Assembly (NCBI GenBank): GCA_011503125.2
Contig: WWBZ02000033.1
Location: 2,976,001 to 3,040,000 of the forward strand
Length of the DNA: 64,000 nt
Direction: 5' to 3'
DNA from: Botryosphaeria dothidea
Taxonomy: Eukaryota; Ascomycota; Dothideomycetes; Botryosphaeriales; Botryosphaeriaceae
Shown: positions 8,978 through 20,458 of the stretch, piece after piece
How positions within the stretch are numbered: position 1 is the stretch's first letter
Layout of the letters: each line of letters starts with the position of its first letter
Notes under the pieces: generated by a model
Told to the model about the DNA's origin: nothing
What the model saw: the letters and a program-made list of their open reading frames with translations, nothing else
Database searches by the model: none
Translations under genes and position numbers: made by a program

Positions 8978-11624
8978 CTACCAAGTGAACAGCATGAGAT
9001 TCGGGTTAAGCACAATCGGCAACAAGAGATGGCACGAAAGGTTCAAGGCCAGCGGGAAAATGGCAGGGAAGTCGCTGATCCTGAGGAGCGGCGGGAATAC
9101 GTAAGCCCCGGCAACGATGAGACCGATGGCCAGGAGGCAGTAGATGAAGGTGAACTTGAAGCTCTTCAGCACGCGGGGAATCTCCTCGAAGAACGAGATG
9201 TTCTCGGCCTCCTTGGATGTGGCTCCCCAGCTCATGTCGATCGAGAACATGTGACACAGAAGCGCCTGCGACACGTGCATCGAAAGACCGCCGAGGAAGA
9301 CTGCCATGAGTAGAATCCATTTGAAGTTCTCGAGCCACGAGGCCAACAGTGTCTTCTCTTCAGTTCTGTACCGCAGGATACCCAGTGCCACGTTGCCCAG
9401 TGCTGTGAAGACGATGATCAAGGAGAACAGGACGGCAAAGGACTGGAGGTAGAACTGGTCGTAGTAGCCATTGTACCATCCGATGATGAAGTAATTGGCA
9501 AGCGTGAGGATCCACGCGGACCCAATGGCGTAATAGGTACCGATGTATCCCATGATGCCGAATTTGGACGGAAGGGGGATGTCGGAGGTGAGGAAGTTGC
9601 GGAACAGCTTCGTGAATGGCCCACGGAACGGCCACTCCCTCAACGGATGGAAGAGAAGCTCGTTGCATCCATACGCGTATTTTTCCCAACGAGCCAATTC
9701 GTCGTACACGGTCAGTGAGACGCCCTCCTTGTATCCGTCGCCCATGTATGCGCCAAGGCGGACGATGTAGCCCTCAGTCTGCAGGCGGAGCGCCATGTCG
9801 AAGTCCTCGGAAACCGTGTTCTCGCTCCAGTACTTCTCACGGTGGTCCAGCTTGCAATCGTACGCAATCTGTTGGACCGCATTCCATCTCAGCCACGCGT
9901 TATGGCCAACGAAAGGCGCAACATCACCGCAGGCGACGACATAGCGGATTTGCGTATAGATCAGGTTCGTGAAGAAAGTAATGCCATTCTCGAAGAAGCT
10001 GTCGGTAACGTTCATCACACCGCACGTGTACTGGAGAATGCCTGTTTGATCTCAATCAGCACCCTTCACCAAGCGGGTTTTTCAAGTGGGACTTACCGAC
10101 TTGCGGCGATTGTTCCATCTCGCTCACGGCGTCCAAAAAGCAGTCCTTGGGCACGCGAGTGTCCGAATCGATGATGAGAATGTAGTCGCCCAGGCGAATG
10201 TTGCCGTCCGCCCACGTGCGGCCCTCGTCTTCTTCAACCACCTCGGCAAGGGCTCTCGAATAAGCAACTGCTTCAGCCTGCTGGTCCCAGGACTCCGGGC
10301 GCTCGACGTTGCAAAGTTTGTCTTCCACGCGGGCGCTGACACCGAGAGCGTAGTTCATGTTCGACGCCTTCTTGAACTTTCCGCGGCGAAGGAACGGCTC
10401 TCCCTCCTCGGGCTTCGGGTTGTGCTTCGGACGAGCTACCCAACCGATGTTGTGCTCGCTGTAAAACTCCTGGCGCGCGGCAGCCTCTTCTTCGCTGATC
10501 AGTTGCATTCCATCGTCATTGATGAAGATGTTGGCTGTGCCACCCTGCATTTCGTAGGTCGAGATGGCTGCCTTGATGGAGTGGATAGTCGGCTGGATGA
10601 CGGAGATAAGACCCTCTTTGTACACCGGGCACTGGATCGTGACGTGGGGAAGCGACCCAGTGGCGTCCTTGTTCAGGCGCTTCGGCGCCTTTCCAGAGTA
10701 GTACAACGTGTTCTGGTTGACTTGATCGATGGGACCGATGAGCTGCGCAATATTTCCGACCAAGCTCGTGAAGAAGAACTGTCTCATTGTCAGCGCCCTG
10801 ACGAGCTTTTGAGGGTGGTTTGTTGGCGAGAGACTTACCAGACCCAACCAAACGGACGGAATAAATAGGGCGACAAATGCAAGGCGTGTGTAGCTGCCGT
10901 CGACCATCGTGTAGTAAACAATCTTGCGATATCCGAGACCAATGCAGGTCAACGCCAATGCAAGCGTAATGCCTGTGTATACAGCATGGAGGAGTTTTCT
11001 TTCACGGGGCTTCTCCTCGCCGGCTTCAACATCACTCCTTATCTCCTCAACCTCATTGACGGCGGCGTGCTTCTCGTCAATGACTTCGACGTCGCCTTCG
11101 ACATCAAAGGAGTGCTGCAGCAGAGCATTTTCGATGTTGGAGATGCGCTCGATGATCTTGTTGGGCTGATCGTCCCACACGACGAGAATTCCGCGGTCGG
11201 CAATGAAGGCTGCGAACTGATGCTTTTGGCAGCGCGGCAGGTAGGAGAGATCGGGAAGCACCTGAACGCGCAGCTTGTTCTGGATCTCAATGTAGGGGAG
11301 AGTGTTGTTGTACAGGACGGTCTTGATCATGCCCGTGTTTACTGTCATGGCCACCTACGCCGCATTGAAGTCAGCTCCGGTTCGCTTTATCAGATAGTGT
11401 TGATATTCCACTCGATGACTTACGCGAACGTTCATTTCCTGGACGGCTTTGAAAAGGCCAAAGGGCTCCTTTGCCAGGTCGGGCGGGCAGCAGACGTATT
11501 CCCCGCGGACTCTCCTGAGGACGACACCTTCATCGGGCTCCTCAAGGCTCCACATCATTCTCTCTTGCTGGCCCCGCAGGTACTCGACCATCATCTCATG
11601 ACGGATGGCATCATATTGAGCCAT
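8978..11624 (-). CDS. Multi-span family 2 glycosyltransferase (fungal GT2 hyphal-growth type)
   Basis: Four exons: 11424-11624, 10839-11354, 10097-10778 and 8978-10041; 820 residues; introns 55-69 bp. The ATG at 11624 (ATCGCCATGG) was chosen over one 8 codons upstream. The N-terminal region includes a long cytosolic segment, then two membrane helices near residues 175-240 ('YTGITLALALTCIGLGY', 'AFVALFIPSVWLGL'). The GT-A catalytic domain follows: 'VTIQCPVYKEGL', DSD at 443-445, ED at 545-546 within 'SEDFDMALRLQ', and a nearby 'LRWNAVQQ'. The C-terminal part has several further helices, an arrangement like processive synthases. It resembles the GT2 protein described in Zymoseptoria and Fusarium as needed for hyphal growth on solid surfaces. 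The polysaccharide made is unknown. It is not a chitin synthase: the QRRRW motif is absent. Confidence 0.85.
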
Positions 11625-12982
11625 GGCGATAGGTTCTGATCGTTGCAATCAGAGCTTGGTGTGAAAGTAAGAAGTGAAATAATTCAAGATATTCTAAAGG
11701 ATACGGCTGGTTGTTTCCGGTTCGCTACGAGCTTTTTCGGTGGCGGTGAGACGATAAACAAGTGAAGGTTTTTTGGGGATGGGAGGAGATTTTCGAAGGA
11801 TGGAAAAAGAATGTTTCTCTAAAGAGAATGACTGTCACCAATGCCGATGGCAACGGCAGAGGTGATGGAAGGAATGAAACCAATTGACGGAGGGATGAAC
11901 ATGGACAAAGTTGACTCCTCAAGCAAGGTCTATATACATCGCGTCGGCAAATCTAGGCATACTGGCCTATGAATTTTTCAGCTGCCGCGAGGCGGTCGAG
12001 ACGCTGACAGAGCTATTGCCTGGCAGCTGTCCAGCTCCATCGTGGTCGATGGGTCCGTGGAACAGAGGGAGGCGTCGGCTCTCCCGGAGGGGCGATGTGT
12101 GTAGAACCATGGCTCAGGTGGACGTCCGGGGTATCGTGGTCCTTGATCCTTATCTTAGCACGTCGATCGACAGCCTTGATTTGGCATATTCTTTCGCCAT
12201 CGTTGACGGAACACACAGGCCATGTCGCCGTTGGGTGGCCGCCACAAACGCCTCCATAAACCGTCAGACTCGCTTCAAGACCGGTCCTACGGTGCATACA
12301 ATTGATGGGCTGGACAAGTTCATAGACCACTTCACTATCTTCGGGCCCGCCAAGATGTCTGATGATCCCTTGATTCCGCCCTTATTGACTTCTCGGTCAG
12401 TGTCTGCGGATCCGCCGATTGTGATGTTCGCTTAGCGTTCTGGGCCAGGCACAGGAGTGGCATGGTTGGACCTTCGACTTTCCGAATGCGGCCAGCAGAC
12501 TAGTCTGGGCTCTCGATAAACTTACCGAATCCGGCTGGCAACAGTAGTGCGGAGGCATGTGGCAGTGGCTTTGCTCGGTCGTCGGGATCAGGACTCCAAT
12601 GACGGCGTTATTGATGCTTGAACATGCTCCACGGCAAAGTCCGGGCAGTCTCGAACTGCTTGACGACAAGTCATGTCAAGGTTGACGGAGCCACAGCTGA
12701 CGTGGATGATTGGTGGCCTGCATTGCCGTGGGCTTAGGCTTTGAGGGGTACATCCGGATGGCAAAGGATCCCATTCGGGGTCTTTCACCGCACATACGTA
12801 GGGGACTGACTCGATGTGAGGCATCCAATGGAAAAATGCATTGCATTTTGCGAATAGGCATGGACATCAGCCGCCAACAACATACCCACACACACAAAGA
12901 CACGGCCTCTCGCGGGGAATCTCAACTCACACCGTCCCTACTCCGCATCAACTCCGATCGCTCATGCTCTTCTTCAACAACA
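11625..12982. other. Intergenic; 5' region of the glycosyltransferase and 3' region of the alcohol dehydrogenase
   Basis: About 1.36 kb. A TATATA motif at 11931-11936 lies about 310 bp upstream of the glycosyltransferase ATG and could be its core promoter. A 174-codon ORF (11911-12435, +) has no recognisable features and is probably chance. No gene is called. Confidence 0.45.
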
Positions 12983-14159
12983 TCAGAATTCGATAATAAC
13001 CTTGAGCGCCTTATTCGCCGAAGCGGCCTTAAACGTGCCATAGGCATTCATCATGTCGGTGAAAGCAAAGTCTAAATCTCTCTCAGCAAGACCAGTCAAG
13101 ACATGGGGACGACCCTGGAAACTCACTGTGTGTGATGAGCTTCTCAGCGGGCAGCTTCTTCGCAGCCACAAGCTTCAGCAGCATAGGCACCGTCGCCGTA
13201 TCAACCAATCTCGTCGTAATCGCTAATTCAGGCACCCTGTCAGCCCAATCTATTTCTCACACAAAAAAGGCCCGACTGAACAGAAGGGGTAGGACAGGAG
13301 AATACTCACCGATGTTCTTACTCCAGAGCTTCTCCAGGTGTAGATCCACCTTCGTACCGTGCACCCCCACGTTCGCGATGACCCCACCGGCGCCGACCAG
13401 TTCCTGACACTGGTGAAACGTCTGCGGGATGCCTACGACCTCGAGCACCGCGTCGCAACCCCGGCCCTCGGTCAACTCCAGCACCACCTTCTCCGCCTCC
13501 GGAGGCGTCGCCGTCGCGTGCGCGCCCAACTCGCGTGCAATGGCCAGCCTGTTCTCATCGAAGTCGACGACGATGATAAGACCCGGCGAATAGAGCTGCG
13601 CGGTGAGCAAGGCCGCGAGACCGACAGGGCCCGCGCCGATGATCAGCATGCTGCATCCCGGCTCGACCTTGGCGTTCAGGACGCCGCACTCGAAGCCCGT
13701 GGGCAGGATATCCGACAGCATGACGGCCAGCTTCGGGTCGACGCCGTTGGGCACCTTGTACAGGCTGGTCTCGGCGCTGGGGATGCGCACGTACTCGGCC
13801 TGGGTGCCGTCGAGCGTGTTGCCCAGCACCCAGCCGCCGTCGGCGCACTGCGAGTGCATGCCCTTGCGGCAGTAGTGGCAGCTGCCGCACGCCGTGATGG
13901 CCGGGATCAGCACGAGGTCGCCCTCCTTGAACTTGGTGACGGACGAGCCGACGCTCGAGACGACGCCCACGCCTTCGTGGCCCAGGACGCGGCCGGGCGG
14001 GCACGTGGGCACGTCTCCCTTGATGATGTGGAGGTCGGTGCCGCAGATGGTCGTGTACTTGAGCTTGATGATGGCATCGGTGGGTTTCTGGACGGTTGGA
14101 ACGGGGCGGTCCTCCAGCGCAACGCCGTCGGTGGGGCCGTTATATACGAGGGCTTTCAT
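12983..14159 (-). CDS. Zinc-dependent medium-chain alcohol dehydrogenase
   Basis: Three exons (13310-14159, 13127-13222 and 12983-13071); 344 residues. Catalytic zinc ligands are C39 in 'ICGTDLH', H61 in 'GHEGVG' and D150 in 'MLSDILPTG'. The structural zinc site is C91, C94, C97 and C105. The Rossmann motif GAGPVG is at 175-180 and is followed by D199 at the end of beta-2 ('VVDFDENR'), which favours NAD+. It is closer to bacterial-type secondary or threonine/sorbitol dehydrogenase relatives than to yeast ADH1; the substrate is not assignable. Start choice: the ATG at 14159 has a CACCATGA context and a TATA box about 95 bp upstream. The frame stays open a further 73 codons, ending in 'ARPLST' before this Met, which looks like a mitochondrial presequence. 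Confidence 0.87.
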
Positions 14160-15057
14160 GGTGGATAGTGGTCGTGCGAGTTGAATTGGACGGAAAGATG
14201 GTAGGTTCCTGGAGCAATTGATGGCAGGACGAACGCCTGCCTTGGCCGCCCTTATATATGCCAGGTTGCGCTGCTGATGGACAATGCGGTTCCGCACCCC
14301 GGACGCCCGACTGCCAATGCGGGGAAGCAGAGAGGAGCATCTGGAGATGCCTCGCTCGGGCCGAAGGGATGCAAACATGGGGAGGGGAACAGGTCAAGTC
14401 GGTGAATGATTAAGGTTCGCCAGGGTTAGCCGAAGGATGAAACCTGGAAAGATAGTGCAGGTACAACTAGTTGACAGGCATCCTAGCCGGGGTAGACAGC
14501 TCTGAAATACAATATTTAAGTGCGGGGTCCTGCTGCGAAAGGATTCGTAGATCCATGACAAGGGTGGTGCAATTATCAGCAGATGTTATCAGCAGATGTC
14601 ACGATGAATTGGCTCAAAGGAACAGGCCACTTCTCGCGTTAACCCCCGACCCATCGGGATAGTATTGGCGTTGGACCCTCGTCGTGGTCGGATCTGCAGA
14701 CTGCATGACTCCGTGCTCAGGTCTACGCCGCTCAGCCGTTCGGAAGTGCCGGTAATGCTCCGGATTCCTCTCCGCTTCTAGAACCCTGAACCTGGCTTTG
14801 TCGGGGATGCCTGCCAACCCGTCTGGTCTCAGCCGCATCTCAACGGCACCGCGTCTGTGGATCCCTGTGGGGTTGACCCTATGTTGGAGAGGATCTGCAC
14901 CCTCTGCTTAAATGAGCAGATCCAGAATGTACAAGCAAGTTCCCAATAGAGCTAGCAGTTGAACAATGATTTGCGTATTTAAGTTCATCGATTCTTTTTC
15001 TTTTTTGGGGGGTCTTGTTACCTATCCAAGTCCTCTTGGGTCATATAGTAAGGTATA
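14160..15057. other. Intergenic; alcohol dehydrogenase promoter and ETF-QO 3' region
   Basis: About 900 bp. The half near 14250 holds the alcohol dehydrogenase TATA box and the open in-frame extension. The rest has only tiny ORFs. No gene, tRNA or repeat was identified. Confidence 0.5.
14251..14262 (-). promoter_or_regulatory. TATA box of the alcohol dehydrogenase gene
   Basis: GGCATATATAAG on the minus strand lies 92-103 bp before the ATG at 14159. It falls inside the longer open frame, so transcripts started from it would encode only the short form. Confidence 0.55.
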
Positions 15058-16995
15058 TCAAGTCATGTAGTACTTAGGGCCATCGCCGCCAGTGGGACAG
15101 ACCCAATTGATGTCCTGCGAGGGAGCCTTGATATCGCAAGTCTTGCAATGGACACAGCTGTAGGTCGAGTTAGCAAAACGAATGCATCAGGGAGACGGGG
15201 ACACCTACTTCTGGGAGTTAATTTGAAATCTCACACCCAAGTCCTTGCTCTCATCCTCCACATATTCGTACACGCCGGCTGGGCAGAATCTGTTCTCCAC
15301 GCCCTTGAACCTAGGCCATTCCTTCGTCCCGTGCGCATCCCAATCCTTGACCTGCAGGTGGACCGGCTGATCCTCCTCGTGATTCGTACCAGAGCGACTG
15401 ACGCTGGTCAAGATGTCGAAACTGATCTTGCCATCTGGCTTGGGGTATTCAATTTTCTTGCATTCATCCGCCGTTTTGGTGGCAGCATGATCAGGCTTTC
15501 CATGCTTGAATGTCCAGGGCTCCTTGCCCTTGAGGAGAAAAGCAGTGATACCCGAGTACAAGACACCGCCATACAGTCCAAGAGGATTGTGGAAAGAGGG
15601 CCGCATATTCCGAACCTCCTTGAGCTCGCTCCAGATAGTTGAATTGCGTAGCTTGTCTTCGTAGTCGTAGAGAAAGATGGTGCCTTGATCCGAACTGGCG
15701 CCTAGAGCAGTGTAGGCAGCCTCGGCGGCCAGCATGCCGGACTGCATGGCAGTGTGGGTACCCTTAATCTTGGGAAGATTGAGGAAACCAGCGGTATCAC
15801 CAATAAGAGCACCGCCAGGAAATGCGCACTTGGGAATAGATTGGAAACCACCCTCGTTGAGAGTGCGTGCCGCATACGAGATGCACTTGCCTCCTTCGAG
15901 ATACTGCCTGTAGAAGGGGTGCTGCTTCATCTTCTGGAATTCTCCATAGGGCGACATCCAGGGGTTGGGATAATCCAGTCCGACGACGAGACCAATGCTG
16001 ACCATGTTGTCGTTCCAATGATACATCCAACCACCGCCGTAGGTGTCTTTCGGTAGTGGATAGCCGAGAGAGTGCGCCACCAAACCAGGCTCGAACTTCT
16101 CAGGGTCAATCTCCCAGACCTCCTTGATACCGAGACCGTAGGTTTGATGCTGCGAGTCTCTTCTAAGATCGTATTTCTTGACGACCTGCTTCGTCAAGCT
16201 CCCGTGGCAGCCTTCCGCGAGTAGTGTGCATCTCGCGTGAAACTCCATACCGCGCTCAAAAGAGTCTTTCGGGGTACCATCTCTAGAAATGCCTTGGTCG
16301 TTTGTCGCCACACCCTTCACAGAGCCGTCGGGCGTGTAGAGAATCTCCGAGGCAGAGAAGCCGGGATAGATCTCCACACCAACCTCCTCAGCACGTTCGC
16401 CGAGCCACTTGACCAATTGGTTCAAACTTATAATGTAGTTGCCGTGGTTGTTCATTTGCGGGGGCACAGGAAGCCAGACGGACTTGTTGTGGGTGAGGAA
16501 GCGCATCATCTCCTTCTTTGCGGGGGTGGCGTGCTCAAAGCGGTTGGGATTCTCTTCCGAGTTCCAGTCCGGTAGCAGCTCATTGAGAGCAGTAGGCTGG
16601 ATGACATTGCCGGAAACTATGTGGTCCCCTATCTCACCGGCCTTCTCCAGCAGCAGGACACGAAAATCCTCGTTTCCCTGCTCGTTGGCGAGCTGCTTGA
16701 GGCGAATGGCGGCGGCAAGGCCAGCGGGGCCACCACCAACGATGCAGACATCGACCTCGTCTGCTTCACGTTCGATTTCGCTGGGATTGAAGGATTCATC
16801 GACATCCGCTAGGCGCGTGCGGGCGGTGTGCGAAAGGGGTCGTCTTTGACCAGCGACGCGAAGAGCAGGTCTGTAGCTGTCGAAGGGCAAGCGTCGTGCT
16901 GCTGCGACAAAAGTCCTCGCCGAAAAGCGGGCGGGCGGTGGGCGCGCGACAAGAGCACGCCGTAGCGCGTTCGGGGCGACTATCCTGGATGCCAT
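15058..16995 (-). CDS. Electron-transfer-flavoprotein:ubiquinone oxidoreductase, mitochondrial
   Basis: Two exons (15209-16995 and 15058-15157); 628 residues. An Arg-rich, Asp-poor leader (about residues 1-60) is a mitochondrial targeting peptide. The FAD-binding GGGPAG is at 87-92. The 4Fe-4S cluster ligands are C571 ('FCPAGVYEY') and C597/C600/C603 ('NCVHCKTC'); the last three come from the small second exon, so correct splicing is needed for function. The enzyme passes electrons from ETF (fatty-acid beta-oxidation, amino-acid and choline catabolism) to ubiquinone at the inner membrane. The start at 16995 (CACCATGG) is preferred to a Met 26 codons upstream. Length and both signature regions match the family closely. 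Confidence 0.95.
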
Positions 16996-18198
16996 GGTGA
17001 AGGAAGATGGAGTGCAACCCGCGCGAGCATCGAGGCGGGAGGCAATTGAACTTACTGGTGCCGGGGAAAGCACTATGACGCCGACGGGCTAGGGCCGAGG
17101 TTGCCGTGGGATTTGCTGCATGCGCGTGAAGACCTGCCGCAAGGGTGCCTCCGCCAAACCGTATCTAGCCGCGATCGCTTGCGCCTTCCAGCCAAACAGC
17201 GCGCAGCAGATTGTCAGCCCCCTACAACGTCACTCCTATCCGAACCGCGTCTCCATTTGCATCAAGGTGCCATCTCATCCGACCTGCCGGTCCAGCCATC
17301 CGACCCGCCGGCTACCCATCCGGCCCCTTCCTGCAGGCCTCGCCGCGGAAACATCGATGCTTCTCCCATCCAAACCATGACGAGTCATCGAACTTGTGGA
17401 GCCCTTCGCTCCATATCTTCTGATGCTCGCCTCATGGAATTCGTTGAGTCGTCGTAGCCGGTGGCGCAGTCATAAGTGAACCCAGCGATATCGCACCTGT
17501 GAACTGCGGGTCTGGTTGCTCCTCGCGTCTCGTCTCGTCTCGTCTCATGGCTTTGAATATTGCGTGCTCTTTCATTCCCCTCTTTATATGACGCCGGCAA
17601 GGTTGGCAGGCGAGAACGCCGGCGGGTGTACCCGGCAAGAGAGAGCTTCTTAAAGAGCTTGAGGGCGAGAGTTTTCGAATGATTTGGCAAGATTGGGAGA
17701 CAAACTGCGGCATGGTCCCCGATTTGTCGCAACAACTCTATTTCGCGAGTGTGATCCTTCGTTGTGACGTCCATGGAAACCTCTGGCCTTGACACATTCC
17801 AGTGAGTAATATGCGTGGGTCAGCACGTAGAATTCATGCATATTTTGGACACTTATATCCGGACGACTGCTTCAACTCCCCAATGGTGACGATGGGCAGA
17901 CGGAGTTGTGCTCAGAGTCGCGGACGAATTTCCATCTCTTCGCGGGAAAGAATTAGGCTTGTGGAGGTAGAGACCTGATACCTGGTTGATTGTGCCGGTC
18001 AAACCGGCATTGGTCGCAATGGTCTTGCGAAGTGTTAGGCGCGTGGTTGTTAGACGGAGGTGTTAGTTGCAGTTGCCATCGTTGGCCCAGCAGTTTCCTT
18101 CCCGGTCTTGAACGCCTTTATCTTGATCCCAGGCGGCTCGTCTTCTCCAACTCAGTCTTGCTCTCCATTCTTTGCATTCTCCTTCAACGTGAGCGAAA
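16996..18198. other. Divergent promoter region, 1.2 kb
   Basis: Lies between ETF-QO and the disordered-protein gene. Pyrimidine-rich stretches sit at 17200-17350 and 18100-18190. A TCTCG/CGTCT pentanucleotide run (about four units) lies near 17525-17546. No gene was seen. Confidence 0.5.
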
Positions 18199-20034
18199 AT
18201 GACGATCCAGGTGGAGATGGGCAAGTTCGAGGTGTTGCGGGCGAAGTGGGAAGCGCAGCAGAGCAGACCCGACAACAACGCGCTGCCGCCGCCGACCACT
18301 CCAGGCCGCACACCCGCCTACCAGCGCAAATTCTATTCCTCTTCAACCGAGACGCGCGAATCTAAAGTCCGCCGCTTCAGTTCTTTTGCCGCCTTCACCA
18401 GCCCCATCAACCCTTTCTACCGCCGCGACCGCTCCGGCATGCCATTTCCCAATTCGCCCTCGTCGAAGGCCCTCGTTGCCGCCGATGATCGCCAGGACCC
18501 TCTGCCTCCTCAGAAGCGTGGTCCCGCCAGCAGGCTGCCGTCATTCAGGAGCACATCCAACAACATGCTGCCACCTCCGCCTCCTGCAGCTTCCAGGCAT
18601 CGTCGTCAGGAAACCGAGCAGCACCCTTTGCCGCGGCTGCCCAGGAGCCAAACGACAAGCAACATCCCGCTCCTTACTTCGAGCGCGTCCTCGATCTCAA
18701 ATTCCTCGACTGCCAAGCGCACGCTGTCGGGCATCCCATCGCGCAAGACCACAAGCTTGAGACAACCATCACAATCCACGAGTGACCTCATCCGCAGCAG
18801 ACCGCCCACACCACATCATAGCGCAGATGTGCCTATACCGGTGGCTGCTCACTCGACCAACAGTCTGATCTCTCTTGTCTTTTCGAGCTCATCCAATAAT
18901 GTACGCAGCAAGCTACCCACGCCAACAGTAGCTAAGGACACGAGGCAAGCTGGAGTAGCAACCAAGATGTTCGCCGGCACGACCAGGACACCCAAAGCCA
19001 ACACCAAGCGTTCTTACACGCAGCCGAATCTTCCTTCGGCGGCAAGCGTGTCTGCGCAGCTCACCACGCCACGGAGAACAGTATTCAGGGAAGAATTTGC
19101 TACCAAGACGCCGCGGTACATGGCAAGTGAGAATGTCAAGCCAGGACCAACGATTGACGATTTCTTTGGCATCTCAGATGAGCCGGATGAAGAGGAGCTT
19201 CGGCGCTGGGGCGTCGTCGGCAAGGAAGCCTGGAACAGTCCTAGAGTTGTCAATACACCCCCGACCATCAAGCCGCGTAGGATGTCCGGCGTACGTCCTA
19301 CTCAACTGCCGCGTCTTCATTCGGCAGGTTCTCTCCCGCAGCATGGCCTCCTCGCACCACTGTCCCCTCCCTTCCCACGTACTCCCCGTCATTCGACTGC
19401 CCATAGCCAGTCGCTTCCACCACCCGGCAGCGGTGTCAGTCGTCCCAACATCTTGCGCGACTCGCAGCTCTCCCCCTGTCCAGAAGACCCCAAGACTGCT
19501 ATCCGCATGCTGCCAACCGGCTACCCGCACTCTTGGTCTCCGCCAACTTCTCCGTCTCCTACGCCCGCCTCGCCGAGCCCGCCTCCTTCGCCGACACCTA
19601 TGCTCTTCGACCCTCGCACAGTCACCACCGCAGAGCCCTCTTCTTACTGGGCCGGTCGTTTCATGGCGCTGTTCGACCGCCTCCGCTTCGAATCCTTCCA
19701 CAACGAGGGTCGCGCTTTCCGCCTCACTGGCCGTGTCTCGGACACTTTCGGCGCCTTCGTTGAAGGCGGCGAGGATCAGCGTGCGAAGCGCGTTTTCAGC
19801 GAGTTAGCTAGCTGCTGTACCACGGAGGAGGCTGCTAAGAGCCTCCGTGAGTTCCAAGTCAGATGGGCGGAAAAGGAAGGAAGTGTCATGTGCATGCCGC
19901 CGCCGGCCATCATCATGCTGGGAAACAGCGACGGACTCAGGGGCGGAGGAGAGGAGGAAGAGGGAAGGGGAAGGAAGACAGGTATGGGATTCATGGATAG
20001 GTTGCGGGGTATTGCGAGGAAGACAGGCCCTTAA
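18199..20034 (+). CDS. Large disordered conserved fungal protein, function unknown
   Basis: Single exon, 611 residues, not recognised as a named protein. The first 60 residues and most of 60-470 are low-complexity Ser/Pro/Thr/Arg-rich sequence with many SP/TP sites ('PPTTPGRTP', 'SRPPTPHH', repeated 'SPTPASPSP'), so heavy phosphorylation by proline-directed kinases is likely. A structured block lies at about residues 480-570 ('SSYWAGRFMALFDRLRFE ... FSELASCCTTEEAAKSLREFQ'); it looks like a small helical domain that I recall only from uncharacterised filamentous-fungal proteins. The C-terminus is Gly/Glu-rich then basic. No membrane segment or signal peptide. Codon usage is normal for the window, so it is a real gene; any cytoskeletal or cell-cycle role would be a guess. 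Confidence 0.8.
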   Translation: MTIQVEMGKFEVLRAKWEAQQSRPDNNALPPPTTPGRTPAYQRKFYSSSTETRESKVRRFSSFAAFTSPINPFYRRDRSGMPFPNSPSSKALVAADDRQDPLPPQKRGPASRLPSFRSTSNNMLPPPPPAASRHRRQETEQHPLPRLPRSQTTSNIPLLTSSASSISNSSTAKRTLSGIPSRKTTSLRQPSQSTSDLIRSRPPTPHHSADVPIPVAAHSTNSLISLVFSSSSNNVRSKLPTPTVAKDTRQAGVATKMFAGTTRTPKANTKRSYTQPNLPSAASVSAQLTTPRRTVFREEFATKTPRYMASENVKPGPTIDDFFGISDEPDEEELRRWGVVGKEAWNSPRVVNTPPTIKPRRMSGVRPTQLPRLHSAGSLPQHGLLAPLSPPFPRTPRHSTAHSQSLPPPGSGVSRPNILRDSQLSPCPEDPKTAIRMLPTGYPHSWSPPTSPSPTPASPSPPPSPTPMLFDPRTVTTAEPSSYWAGRFMALFDRLRFESFHNEGRAFRLTGRVSDTFGAFVEGGEDQRAKRVFSELASCCTTEEAAKSLREFQVRWAEKEGSVMCMPPPAIIMLGNSDGLRGGGEEEEGRGRKTGMGFMDRLRGIARKTGP

Positions 20035-20458
20035 AACACTGTACATCCATTATGACGGGTTTGTGATGATATAATGAGATGAACGATCAACGAGACACGG
20101 ATTATGTAGTTAATGAGAAAATCAAGTGTTATCATTAGCATGAACCCGCGAGCAATCGGAGCATCCATTTGGTTGCAGATTTGCAAGCAGAATTAAGAAA
20201 GTTGCAGCCGGATGAATGCTTCAACTCATGAATAATTGGGGCCTTCAGATCTAAGATTGCCATACTTTGCCTATCAGGGGTAGTTCTTGATTGGTATATC
20301 ATTTTTGTCGTTAACTCTCGCGAACCGTCAAGGAGCCCTCTAACAAATACACCTGCCGAATTCATACCGCCGCCTGAACGCCTTTGTTTTGCTGTTCCCA
20401 TAATTTAACCCCAGCTCCTACGTTTCCTCGAAAGTCACACTTTCGGTCAATTCCTGCC
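20035..20458. other. Convergent intergenic gap
   Basis: 424 bp between the disordered-protein gene and TFB2, AT-richer than its neighbours and probably the two 3' UTRs. No gene was seen. Confidence 0.5.

Noticed and set aside
10086..10868. 260-codon plus-strand frame opposite the glycosyltransferase
   Set aside because: Shadow of the real minus-strand exons, with no family features.
11911..12435. 174-codon plus-strand frame in an intergenic gap
   Set aside because: No domain, mixed composition, no splice partners, and it begins with a TATA motif that fits the glycosyltransferase promoter better.
13359..14168. 269-codon plus-strand frame opposite the alcohol dehydrogenase
   Set aside because: Antisense shadow; Arg/Ala/Val-rich composition typical of reversed GC-rich codons.
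17525..17546. CGTCT pentanucleotide run as a regulatory repeat
   Set aside because: Only about four units, not near a start codon; treated as simple low-complexity sequence.
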